64,000 bases of DNA from Phytopythium helicoides (taxonomy: Eukaryota > Oomycota > Peronosporomycetes > Pythiales > Pythiaceae). The notes under the pieces are model-generated. The model did not search any database. It was not told where the DNA came from and saw only the letters and a program-made list of their open reading frames with translations. Below, piece by piece: positions 1 to 8,569 of the stretch. A program made the position numbers and the translations under genes. The DNA is taken from positions 21,319 through 85,318 of the forward strand of contig JANFNE010000087.1 of assembly GCA_024867545.1 (NCBI GenBank), in the 5' to 3' direction. Each line of letters starts with the position of its first letter. Position 1 is the first letter of the stretch.

Positions 1-1201
1 TGCAAAAAGAATATTAGCAGCAGCTCGCACCTCGCACTGGAAAACTGCTCTACTCCATTACGAGCCGCTAGACGCTTGGAGGAGAGCGGGAGAGCTTAGC
101 GCATTTCAGGCATGGTTCCGCTACCGAATGGTGACGGGGCAATTGAATCTCTATTACGAAGGTCGGCAAGAAAGGCCCCAGTGTCGGGTATTCGAGAGTT
201 GCGGCGATTGCAAGGAAACACCAGAGCACATCACATGGGATTGCGGGTTAGCGAGGATGATATGGAAGCTCCTCATTGAAAGATGGATAGGAAAGCGAGC
301 TAGCGACGCGGTGGTGAAAGAATACGCATGGGCAGTGGCCACCCGTCGCGCTCCAAGTCCATCGAGAGACCTAATCGACCGACTGGAAAAAGACTGGGGT
401 CACCGAAACGCAGATATGAAGCAAGAACTCCGACTTATCTGGCGAGTTTGCACAACGAGCATAGCAGCATCTCTATGGCTCCATCGCAATGCGGTGGTCC
501 ACAATGGAGCCTCACCGCTACAATCGCTGGCCAAAATCTGGAGTCAATGCGTCATCCAAACCCAAGCGATAGCGGCTCGACTCAGCAAAAACGGGAAACA
601 ACCCAAGCGAGGTCTCCAGCTAAAGCATTGCATCGAGGTGATCAATAGCACAACGATGACTGGGTCCCTGAGCACGCTGGCAATGACATACATAGTCATA
701 ACGAGAGACGCGGTTCTCGGTAAATGGATTGGACTTGGAGGAACGAGCGCCGCGAGACTGAAACTTTCAAGCACAGCACCCAGATCCAGCTCCTTCATGC
801 AATTCGTGCTTCTCACTCTGAGCAACATGGTACCGCAGGAGGAGAGCGGAATAATCTCGTTGCACATCATCGGAGGAAATGACCACGAACGCGCAGCGCT
901 GGAACAACTTTATGACACAGACCGGCAAATTCCCAAGACACAACACCGAATCCGAGAGCTTCTGCACAGCGTACATCTTACCCAATGGAGACCGATGAGC
1001 TCAACAAGCAACGAAGCGATTCAAATGGCATGGAACCAACTTCCAATTGCGCAAAGAATTCTTAAAACAACATGGCTCACCGAGACGGATACCGCAACAA
1101 CCATGTGGCAACAGATTGCAGTAGCAGTGGCGCAGACAGTGGAAACGCTTGAGCCTACAAACGACTTTATACCTCGCATCAGTCGACATGTTCTAAACTA
1201 A
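1..1201 (+). pseudogene. LINE (non-LTR retrotransposon) ORF2 C-terminal part, truncated by window edge
   Basis: The frame is open from base 2 to the stop at 1199-1201, so the coding region enters from the left of the window; the first ATG in it (128) is not a real start. Around residues 19-42 after that ATG there is a C-x2-C...H-x4-C cluster followed by a Trp-rich stretch, as seen in the zinc-binding region downstream of reverse transcriptase in many LINE ORF2 proteins. No catalytic RT motif lies in the visible part. The ORF ends with Pro-Arg-Ile-Ser-Arg, a tail that recurs in short repeats at 26712-26905 and 32177-32370. A TC microsatellite (about 1212-1232) follows the stop, consistent with a LINE 3' end. 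Whether the full element is intact cannot be judged here. Confidence 0.6.
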
Positions 1202-1500
1202 ATAGACAGTCGTTCTCTCTCTCTCTCTCTCTAAGTTACCAAAATGTACCCACGAGAAGCCAAGCTGGATGCCGGTCCGATTCTACAGAAAGGTGTGATC
1301 CACATCGACTCTTTCCTGTCCCGACATTAGGTACAGAAATACCTTCTCTAGGGGATATTCCCTAAAGTGATCTGAGGAGTATATTTTATCCTAGAGTGAT
1401 GGCTTGCCATAGTGAAGAGAAGTGTGGGTGGGTGGCGCGTGTCACAGATATCTGATTCTGATCCACCTCGAATGTGATTTACTGAAATCTGCGGCCACTT
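1202..1500. other. LINE 3' flank with (TC)n microsatellite; no gene seen
   Basis: After the LINE stop codon comes a short linker, a TC dinucleotide run and about 250 bp with no convincing coding capacity. It probably holds the end of the LINE 3' UTR and the junction to the copia remnant. No target-site duplication could be identified because the element's 5' end is outside the window. Confidence 0.4.
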
Positions 1501-1990
1501 CATCACACGAAACTGGGCAACTCTTCGGTATGACGTGAAATCTGCCTTCTTGCATGGCGTGCTGACGGAAAGAGTGTACATGGAGTTGCCTCAAGGGTGT
1601 GGATCGCCAGGAAACTAAAATTTCTCAACTAATCAAGGCACTCTACAGACTAAAACAGGCACCACATGTGTGGAACAAAACGCTTCACCTACATCTCGTT
1701 GCACTCGGATTTGTGCGTATCGAGAGTGATCATGGTGTTTAAGCTCTCCACGAGAAGGGGGAGATTGTCATGCTCCTGACTGTCTATGTTGATGATTGAT
1801 GGACGTAGCTGATCATGGCGAAGACAGGGCACTACCATACCGAGAACTGATAGGAGCATAGCAGTATCTCGTGTCCGGTTCAAGACCAGATATAGCTCAC
1901 GTTGTTCGACGACTGGGTCAATACATGTCCTCGTTCAACGCAAGTCATTACACCCAGGCCAAACGAGTGCTGAGATATCTGCAATTTTCA
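1500..1990 (+). pseudogene. Decayed Ty1/copia reverse transcriptase remnant
   Basis: Scattered across frames are recognisable copia RT blocks: YDVKSAFLHG near 1530, a block beginning LYRLKQAPHVW near 1640, YVDD (the catalytic box) near 1785, then YRELIGA and RPDIAHVVRRL and the RVLRYLQ block near 1970. Stops and frameshifts separate them, and the segment normally lying between the YVDD and YRELIGA blocks is missing. It ends abruptly at about 1985 where the virus-like region begins, so it marks the left junction of that region. Non-functional. Confidence 0.75.
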
Positions 1991-2007
1991 AAGCATTTGG
2001 CCTCCGT

Positions 2008-2241
2008 ATGGTTGTCACTAAAGAATCTAAAGCCCAGCTTATCCAGCACGCATTCAAAGAGCAGCTGCCTGATCCTACGGGAGCACTCAGAGCGGAATAC
2101 GACAAGCTCAAAGGCGAACTACTCATCGGCAACGACAGCCTCTCAATCAAAACCCAGCTGAAGCCTCTGGTGGTCGATATGTACGCTAATCGACTAATTA
2201 CTGATAAGGAGTTTAAGGAGGATATCGCTTTGCTAATATAG
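2008..2241 (+). CDS. PLV hypothetical protein, 77 aa, possibly N-terminally truncated
   Basis: A short alpha-helical, charged protein with no domain I recognise. The frame is open upstream of its ATG to about 1980, where it meets the copia remnant, so the natural start may have been lost. The stop codon overlaps the ATATAG box that precedes the next gene, only 5 bp before that gene's ATG, which suggests tight viral gene packing rather than a chance ORF. Its function is unknown. Confidence 0.45.
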   Translation: MVVTKESKAQLIQHAFKEQLPDPTGALRAEYDKLKGELLIGNDSLSIKTQLKPLVVDMYANRLITDKEFKEDIALLI

Positions 2242-2246
2242 CCACC

Positions 2247-2513
2247 ATGATCCTGCTCAATACGACGTTCATCGACAAGACCAATGGACTTTACGCGCTT
2301 CAGGCTCAAGAGAACCTCTCCGAGTTACGCGAGCTCATGAAGAACCTCATCATCAAGCGACCGGAGCACTCCGAGACAATCTGGGCAACCGACAAGCCCG
2401 GCGTGAAGCTACCAACGGAAGGTGGCCGCGTCTGGGCTCATACTGGAGTCTACCGTCACAACTACGTGGCTCAAGGGAAGCCGCAAAAAAAGGTCAAAAC
2501 GTTCGCCCTGTGA
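2247..2513 (+). CDS. PLV hypothetical protein, 88 aa
   Basis: The ATG at 2247 sits in a good context (CCACC before ATG) and is preceded by an ATATAG box at 2238-2243. The product is a small mixed-charge protein ending in a Lys-rich tail; I do not recognise the family. It converges with the fibre gene on the other strand, whose natural end probably lies near 2516, so the minus-strand frame that continues across this gene is likely readthrough after a homopolymer slip. Unknown function, probably a small virion or accessory protein. Confidence 0.45.
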   Translation: MILLNTTFIDKTNGLYALQAQENLSELRELMKNLIIKRPEHSETIWATDKPGVKLPTEGGRVWAHTGVYRHNYVAQGKPQKKVKTFAL

Positions 2514-2515
2514 GC

Positions 2516-4092
2516 TCAAATATTTTTTTTGGTTTTCGACGAGACGCACTCGTTCTTCTAACTCTTGGATAGCCTTCACAAGTACGACCACTATCCGCGT
2601 GTAGTCCATTGATTGTGTATCAGCACCATCCTTGACGCCATCGACGAGCTCCGGTATCTCAGCTTGAACCTCATGAGCGATGAAACCGAGTTGCTTGCCA
2701 TACGCATCGTCGTATTTAAGGTCGTAGCAGATTGGCCTTAAGCGAAGCACTTGGGTTAATCCGTATGGGAGCTCTTCGATGTTTGTCTTGATACGGTAGT
2801 CAGACGGGTTGCTCGTTCCAGTACAGTACAATGTGCAATAGCCTGATCCAGCAACTGTATCAAAGGCATAGTTGTTATCGACGCGTTGGAAACGAAAGTG
2901 CCTACCAGTGTCGATGTGAGAACCAATACCTACAAATGGAAACCCAGCCGACACATCAGTTGAGTTTGGATTGCGCATGCCTAAGACTGGTCGAGGCTCG
3001 CCGCCAGATGTGCGATCATAATAGAACTCAGCCTGAACATTGCCAGCGACCACGAGACGCTCGGCTATAGATTGCCTCACCGCTTCCGATATAGACTCGA
3101 GCACTTGAATTCCACTGAATTGTGGTTGATGAACCAAACAGACCTAGACCACCGTAACCGCTCCCTACAGCTGTTCTTGTATAAACTCGTGTCAGAGCCT
3201 CTCCACTTGCTGTATTTTATCCCATGATCATGCTCAAGCTTGCAGATGTGCTTGGTGTCGTGAGTGTCGTATCAAAAGCTAGGATGCGGCGACTGGCTAC
3301 AGAGTCCGACGTTACGCCAATGAGTAGCTTGTTCTTTGTCTGCATATTCGAAGCTGTTGGTAGGATGTAGCTTATTAGCAATGGTGAAGACATCGATGAG
3401 TCTGTAGATAGTTCGCCTGTGTTTGACAGAATCATTTCATTCGATGAGTTGTTAAAGCACATATACGCTGGCAAAAGTGAGTTTGAGCTGCCTCGTGCCG
3501 TGGTAGACCATTGCGACGAAGGTGAGATGTTTTGGAGAGATATTGATGCAATACCAGTCGTGTCATTTTGAATGATTGTCAAGGCGTTGGTTGTCGTACC
3601 AGTGTTTGTGATATTTATACCGCTTGAAGCTGAGCTTACCGACAGCGAGTTTAACGTGTCTAGACTTGTTATTAATGGCTGTGAAGGCGTTTGCAGCGTC
3701 CCTGTTAGGCTAGTTGTCGTCAGCGAATTGATCCCGCTGATGCTACTGGATGAATCAAGAATCAATGCTTTGCTCGCACTTGCGGCTCCTGCTGTCACCC
3801 CTGTCAACGCTGACACATTCACTAAGTTCCCAGAGATCGCCAACGACGAGCATGAGAGAGCACCCAAATCGCTCAAGCTGAGATCATTGCCCAGCACAAG
3901 AGCGACACCAGACGTCGCAATCCCAGGTGTGACCCCGCTGATGTAGCTCAGCCTGTAATCAAACCTGCTCAGGTAGAGAGTCTGTGCATAGGAGTAGCTG
4001 AGATAGCCGCTAGAGTCAAGTGAGAGATAGAATGCGAGATTGTAAATACTTGAAGAAAACAAAGGTCGTGGGTATGAGAACCCTGCACTCAT
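2516..4092 (-). pseudogene. PLV fibre/spike protein with C-terminal S74 (intramolecular chaperone) domain, frameshifted
   Basis: The N-terminal part (4092 to 3217, about 291 aa) is a Ser/Thr/Leu/Ile/Asn-rich repetitive protein of fibre type. The C-terminal part (about 3137 to 2530) carries a Peptidase_S74 domain: the DYRIKTNIEELPYGL block, then LRPICYDLKY, LGFIAHEVQAEIPELVDG and a long helix ending in VKAIQELEERV. In phage and viral fibres this domain trimerises the fibre and then cuts itself off before a conserved Ser-Asp; here Ser-Asp stands just before the Tyr-Arg-Ile-Lys-Thr motif. Between 3217 and 3137 the protein switches frame at least twice, through a short Gly-rich segment in the third frame. 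A T8 run at 2523-2530 probably destroyed the natural stop. It is divergently arranged with the ATPase across 32 bp. Broken. Confidence 0.75.
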
Positions 4093-4124
4093 AATCTCCT
4101 CGACATATATAGACCGCGAGAAAC
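4093..4124. promoter_or_regulatory. Divergent PLV promoter with TATATAGA box
   Basis: Only 32 bp separate the divergent starts of the fibre (4092, minus) and ATPase (4125, plus). The gap holds ACATATATAG around 4100-4109, readable as a TATA-type box on both strands. The same ATATA element occurs just before nearly every gene of the cluster. Promoter function is inferred from position and recurrence. Confidence 0.5.
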
Positions 4125-4805
4125 ATGGTAACTGTGATTCCGGACTTCGGGCGTGAGATCCCCAAGAAATACCGTCAGCGCGGCGCAGGCGACATTGAGC
4201 AGCTGGGGATCAAGGCTCTGTTTCGTATGATAGTTCTTGGCCCCTCATTCTCAGGCAAGAACAACCTCTGTATGTTTATTCTCAAGCATTCTCCGCATGT
4301 ATTCAGCCACTTGCATATCATTGCGCGCAACCCCCATCAAGAGCTCTACGAGTACCTGAGGGATAAGCTGGAAGGGTTTGTCACGTTCTATGACACGCCA
4401 CCTACTGTCGACACGATCAGACGCACCCCGATGAAGAAGCCCGAGCTCGTCATCATTGATGATTACAGCAACGACAAGGGGCTACAGAGGCAAGTGTTTA
4501 GTCATTTCTTCACTCGTGGGCGGCACTTCAAGCTCTCGACAATCTTCCTATCGCATAGCTACTTCGGAGGAACAGAGAAGCTCATTCGATTGAATGCCGA
4601 GTACGTCGCGATTCTAAAGGCAAACAGTAAACGCGACCTTCAATTGATAGTCTAGGACTTCAACATTCCAGGAGTCGATGAAGCGGCGATCGTGCGCTAC
4701 TACAACAAAGCAACAGCTCACAAGGGGCAGATGCTGTTTGTTGATTCAGTCAAGAGCCAGCTGAGGTATAATTTTGACAAACCGATCGATGTATCGGAGG
4801 AGTAA
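4125..4805 (+). pseudogene. PLV DNA-packaging ATPase (FtsK/HerA, A32-like) with in-frame TAG
   Basis: It drives packaging of the genome into the capsid in related viruses. Walker A is GPSFSGKNNL (residues about 39-48), in which the usual Gly-Ser-Gly-Lys-Thr/Ser is altered to Phe-Ser-Gly-Lys-Asn. Walker B is LVIIDDY (residues about 108-114), followed by the sensor-like LSTIFLSHS. The frame stops at TAG 4653-4655 and then continues in the same frame with convincing protein to a TAA at 4803-4805, giving about 226 codons. This is the usual size for A32-like ATPases, so one nonsense mutation accounts for the break. The unusual Walker A Asn could be family variation or decay. The penton gene follows after 14 bp. 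Confidence 0.8.
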
Positions 4806-4819
4806 TATACGAGTCAGAG

Positions 4820-5666
4820 ATGAGCAGTTTTATGAAAATTGATAGCACCAACCTTGTCCAGAACGGGCTCAACAACCAATGGCGTTACTCATTCGTCGGC
4901 TCGAGTGTCAACTTTCAAGATGTAGTGTGCGCCATCCAAAGCATCAGCCTGTACAATAGTCAATTCAACATCGATGGATCAGCTTTCTACAACACGAGCT
5001 TTAAGATCGAGGTGCCCACAGCAGCCACGACATCAACTTTGACCATCAACCTCTCCGATGGATACTACAGCTACGCAGATATCAACCGCACTATTCAGAC
5101 GACTCTGATTAACGCTGGGGCTTAGCGTGTTCTATTTACAGATAGCAGAAAACTCGACGTATTACTCTTGTCAGCTTGACGTGACGCCTGTTCCTACCTC
5201 GTTACCTGCAGGCTACACTCGTCCTGCTGCGGGTTTGTACTCCTCAGGCGGATCGGGCTTGCCAACTGTTGCAAGAACGCCCCGTCTGATCATCGACAAT
5301 GCTTGGTTCGGTTCGGTGCTTGGTTTCGCGCTCGGAACGTATCCATCTGCTAATCCAACAACGACAGCGACCAGTGTGCTAAGCAATTTGATTCCTCAGA
5401 TCCATCCAAGTAGCTCTTACATCTTGCGATGCGATCTCGTCAAGAATGATTACGTGGTCAGTGGCGACATCCTTGCTGCATTTGATCGAGGAGATGCCTC
5501 TATTGGCCAACTGATTCATTACTCTCCGTCAGAGTACGCTTGGATGAATTGCCACAACGGACCCCGTAGCTCCATCACAATCACCATTTTTGATAAGAAC
5601 GACCGACCAGTGCACTTCAGAGACCTCTCGGTGTCCATTATGCTCCTATTCCGTTCAAAAAAATAA
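4820..5666 (+). pseudogene. PLV penton / minor capsid protein, frameshifted
   Basis: The protein begins with the KIDSTNLVQNGLNNQWRY block and continues with VQSISLYNSQFNI and LSDGYYSYADINR, which I recognise from penton-base (single jelly-roll) proteins of PLVs, virophages and Polintons. The first frame stops at 5123-5125. The protein resumes one base out of register with FYLQIAENSTYYSC and runs to a TAA at 5664-5666, so a single 1-nt indel near 5115-5127 splits about 280 codons. It ends with a conserved-looking block about formation of the last strand and Lys-Lys. AATATACGAG precedes the ATG by about 10 bp. In the virion this protein would occupy the vertices. Confidence 0.75.
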
Positions 5667-5686
5667 AGCTGACTCGTATCTTTTTT

Positions 5687-6400
5687 TTACTGAAGAGTGA
5701 AGCTTCCACCGCACTTCTTACCACGAGCCGCTCGCACAAGAGCCATGCGCTGCTTCGCTTGTTCCGATCCCTTGACAGCTACTCCTACGCCATAGCGCTT
5801 CTTGATTTCACCTCGCACGTCTTTGATTAGACTTGCCTGAGCAAGTGCACGACTGATGGCAAGCTTCTCAAGCTCATCGACAGCATCAGATAGGACGCCC
5901 TTGTCCTTCATGTACTTGATTGCTTGCTTGCCGCGCTTCTTGACTGTCGACATACTAATCCCTGCACCTTCGCCAACACCGACCCCAGTGAGCTTCTTCA
6001 ACGCGGCTCGTGCTGGAAGAGCCCCTTCAGGGGCACCTAGAGCAGTCGCTGCGGCAGGAACAGCTACGTCAGCGATTTTGCTCAGCACACCTGATTCTTT
6101 AGCCCACTTGTAAGCCTTCTTGATCCCGCCCCAGATCTTGGTCCAGATGGATCCGCCGTAAATACCACCACCTTGAAGATGCTTGAAAGGGTATCCAATC
6201 TCCTTGTGACTGATCTGCAGCCGAGTACCTTTGCCGGCTCGACGTGCCTTGATGGCTTTCTTGTAGGATTCGGGGTGGAGATGAAGTGTCGCTCCTGAGC
6301 CTTTCAGATCAGCTGTGCTCAGTGTTAGGGTGCCAGACTTGAATGCTCGTTTGAGCTTGGACTCAGGGATGTCACTCGAAACCTCAAGCTCCTTGTACAT
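5687..6400 (-). CDS. PLV pVI-like basic virion protein (putative), 237 aa
   Basis: This intact ORF is rich in Lys, Ala and Gly. At residues about 77-95 a Gly-rich turn leads into an amphipathic segment (IWTKIWGGIKKAYKWAKES), then a small-residue hydrophobic stretch (VAVPAAATALGAPEGALPA), and the C-terminus is strongly basic. The Gly-rich plus amphipathic helix layout resembles membrane-lytic/cement proteins such as adenovirus pVI and their PLV counterparts, but I infer this from composition, not from a signature. It converges with the penton gene (20 bp gap) and lies directly downstream of the protease on the same strand. AATATAG stands 6 bp before the ATG. Alternatively it could be a DNA-condensing core protein. 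Confidence 0.55.
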   Translation of the reverse strand: MYKELEVSSDIPESKLKRAFKSGTLTLSTADLKGSGATLHLHPESYKKAIKARRAGKGTRLQISHKEIGYPFKHLQGGGIYGGSIWTKIWGGIKKAYKWAKESGVLSKIADVAVPAAATALGAPEGALPARAALKKLTGVGVGEGAGISMSTVKKRGKQAIKYMKDKGVLSDAVDELEKLAISRALAQASLIKDVRGEIKKRYGVGVAVKGSEQAKQRMALVRAARGKKCGGSFTLQ

Positions 6401-6414
6401 CGTGCTATATTTGC

Positions 6415-6792
6415 TTAGAGAATTTTAATATTCAAATCACGGAACCCTTTCGTCAAGAGATTTGGCTTATTGTGCTGCCTAGCGTAGAGGAACAGCAGTG
6501 ACCAAACACCGCAATACTCGTCATATGCTCCTTGTAGTTGCACTTCGTTGAACTTCCGTACGCCAAACCGCGAGGGTGGACCTTCTCCCATCGAGTCAAA
6601 CCACTCTCCGTTGTAAAGAGCCGTCCAGTGCCCCACCCCACCACCTTTCCGGAGGAGGATTAGATACGAACCGCGACGAGGTAGGGGACCGATCACTTCT
6701 GGTGCATCGTAGATAGAATCGATGCGTACGCCGATTCGATTTGCTAGCCTGATAAGATCCTCATCGCTTGTCACTGCCTTGATCAGCTCCAT
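6415..6792 (-). CDS. PLV cysteine protease (adenain/Ulp1-like maturation protease), 125 aa
   Basis: It cleaves capsid precursors in related viruses. The catalytic constellation of the C5/C48 clan is complete: His55 in GHWTALY, Asp66 in WFDSMG, the oxyanion Gln87 in EVQLQG, and Cys94 in YCGVWSL, with the Gln seven residues before the Cys as expected. The length of 125 aa is short but usual for PLV and virophage enzymes. It is one of the few intact genes of the relic. The 44-bp divergent region to the capsid gene contains TATATG and AATATAAG boxes. Confidence in the fold is high; substrates are inferred from the neighbours. Confidence 0.8.
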   Translation of the reverse strand: MELIKAVTSDEDLIRLANRIGVRIDSIYDAPEVIGPLPRRGSYLILLRKGGGVGHWTALYNGEWFDSMGEGPPSRFGVRKFNEVQLQGAYDEYCGVWSLLFLYARQHNKPNLLTKGFRDLNIKIL

Positions 6793-6836
6793 TATTTAAT
6801 TTTTGATTCAGGCTATATGAAGGATCAATATAAGCC
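6793..6836. promoter_or_regulatory. Divergent promoter between protease and major capsid gene
   Basis: This AT-rich 44-bp gap carries GGCTATATGAAGG and AATATAAGCC; the second ends directly before the capsid ATG at 6837. The boxes match the ATATA(G/A) element seen upstream of the other virus-like genes. The gypsy insertion point is only 15 bp downstream, so the promoter is now separated from most of the capsid coding region. Confidence 0.5.
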
Positions 6837-6851
6837 ATGACGACGCAGCTT

Positions 6852-7443
6852 TGTAATGGGGCGCTGTCCACGACAGTCCCCAAAACACGGCACACACGCT
6901 TGCGCTTGAGGAAGACTTGGCCTCTCCCGACTTGGAGGGAGGAGGAAGGAGACTTGAGATGAAGGCGGCAAATTTGCAACTGAATTGAAAAGCTTATGGT
7001 TCCTGAATCCTACGAGCATAAAACCACTAGGGTCCTATGGGGTTAAATGCAATCAACCTACAAATGCAATATAAAACCTTGGGTTGAATCAGGTTGAACT
7101 TGAAGCTTGGACCAGGAGAATGTTCTCCAACTTGAACTTGAACTTGAGCTTCGGGTTCTTCAACAAAGAACCTCTCTCTCGCCACGTGGCACGTTGTGAT
7201 TGGTTGAAACCACGAACATGTACCCACAATGACACGTCGGCTTCGTCACTAGAGAGAAATCCAGCAGGAACCATCTTCATGCACAGAGACACGTGTGCAG
7301 AGAGCACTCGAGAATGCTTCGAGAACATTCCGTGCGGTCGCAATCATTGATTGCTCCCGTGAGTGTGTCTCACACCAGTCTGCTGCCACAGACACCAATC
7401 TGTGACCAGATTGTGTCATGTAATGGACATGGGGCCCATTACA
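6852..7443 (-). repeat. 3' LTR of the gypsy element
   Basis: 592 bp, with inverted ends TGTAATGGG/CCCATTACA. It is the same length as and apparently identical to the LTR at 13746-14337. It contains the motif CACGTGGC and heat-shock-like clusters of GAGAATGTTCTCC and TCGAGAATGCTTCGAGAACATTC (the latter in two halves), possible promoter elements. Confidence 0.95.
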
Positions 7444-7510
7444 TCATCCCCCCCTTAAAGTAGCGACCACTCGCTCTCTTTGGGGTGCTTGACTCACTTT
7501 CGAAACCGCT

Positions 7511-8569
7511 ATGAAGCGATCAAGTGACCAAGCATCTCTCGAAGAACCCGCAGTGCGCAAGCATCAGCGCCGGGCTCCAGAACTCTTCGATGTGACTTCC
7601 ATCTGCCGTCGGGTGGGAGACACAGAGTACTATAAGGAGCGGTTCTTCCGTTGGCGTCGGATCAACAATCGTGATGATCCGGACCAACCTATCACAGCCA
7701 AGGCAGACTCTTGGCGAGCCTTTGTTCGCCTTGAGAACGAGGGCAAGATGGAGCGCTTGCTCAGCAAGACTCCAAGTCACGACAAGGCAGCCCATGGCCT
7801 TCGTCGCGGTAGCGTCTCCAGCGACGCTACAAGCTTGCCTCGTAGCTGCGGACCACGTCGGGAATATCAGACTCAAGGGTCTGTCTCGGTTCCCACGTGT
7901 CCAAACTCGGTGGGTAGCCGCGCCACCGAACTCGATAGAAGCGTTGACGAGTCAACCGCTTCTTCCCACGAGTCTGTCGGTCCTCGTGACCAACAATCGA
8001 CTCCACGATCCATCGATGCTCTCCCTGATGATCGATCAGAGGAGGTGGGGCTGAACGCGAAAACGATCGAGCGGCTCTGGAAGTGGAAGAGTGCTCATCG
8101 TGCGCAGATCGAGGCACTGGAAGTTCGCGACGCGGTTCTCGCTGACCGGTGCGATAGCCTCGAGGACCAGCTGAAGGAGCAGGAGTCAATACTTGACTCG
8201 CTGTCCGATGGTCCAGCCCAGCGTTCGGCATTGGAGTCCCGTTTTGAGCAACGGTTCGAGCAAGTTCAGGCCGAACTTGAGCGACTCCAGAAGACTCAGA
8301 AGGCTCGAGAGGCATTCCATGAGCGTCTGCTTCTCTCTGTGGAGGAGGCAGGGACTGCACTCGAGGTACTTCGTAAGGAGTACCAATCTCGCCTTCTTGC
8401 GTTGGAAGCAGTGAAGGAGGAGTCCTTCGATGTGCTTCAGCGCCTCTATGCCGAGAAGATGCTCCATGACGATGAGTTGAAGACCAAATGGAGCAACTTC
8501 ATGATCGTATGGATCACTCGCGCAAGGCTCACTAGGGTCTGCGGACCCACTTGGAAGGTAAGGCTTTAG
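7511..8569 (+). CDS. Antisense ORF in gypsy element, 352 aa, coiled-coil, unproven
   Basis: An uninterrupted 352-codon frame begins with ATG at 7511 on the strand opposite to pol and overlaps the chromodomain and linker. Residues about 1-100 are Arg-rich with a compact WRRINN-type block. Residues about 180-330 are a Glu/Gln/Leu/Arg-rich region with heptad-like spacing that would form a long coiled coil. It starts 68 bp from the LTR, so an LTR could drive it. However, for part of its length the codons are the exact complement of a pol reading register, so Leu/Ser-rich antisense can generate Glu-rich sense. I keep it as a candidate only. Confidence 0.3.
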   Translation: MKRSSDQASLEEPAVRKHQRRAPELFDVTSICRRVGDTEYYKERFFRWRRINNRDDPDQPITAKADSWRAFVRLENEGKMERLLSKTPSHDKAAHGLRRGSVSSDATSLPRSCGPRREYQTQGSVSVPTCPNSVGSRATELDRSVDESTASSHESVGPRDQQSTPRSIDALPDDRSEEVGLNAKTIERLWKWKSAHRAQIEALEVRDAVLADRCDSLEDQLKEQESILDSLSDGPAQRSALESRFEQRFEQVQAELERLQKTQKAREAFHERLLLSVEEAGTALEVLRKEYQSRLLALEAVKEESFDVLQRLYAEKMLHDDELKTKWSNFMIVWITRARLTRVCGPTWKVRL

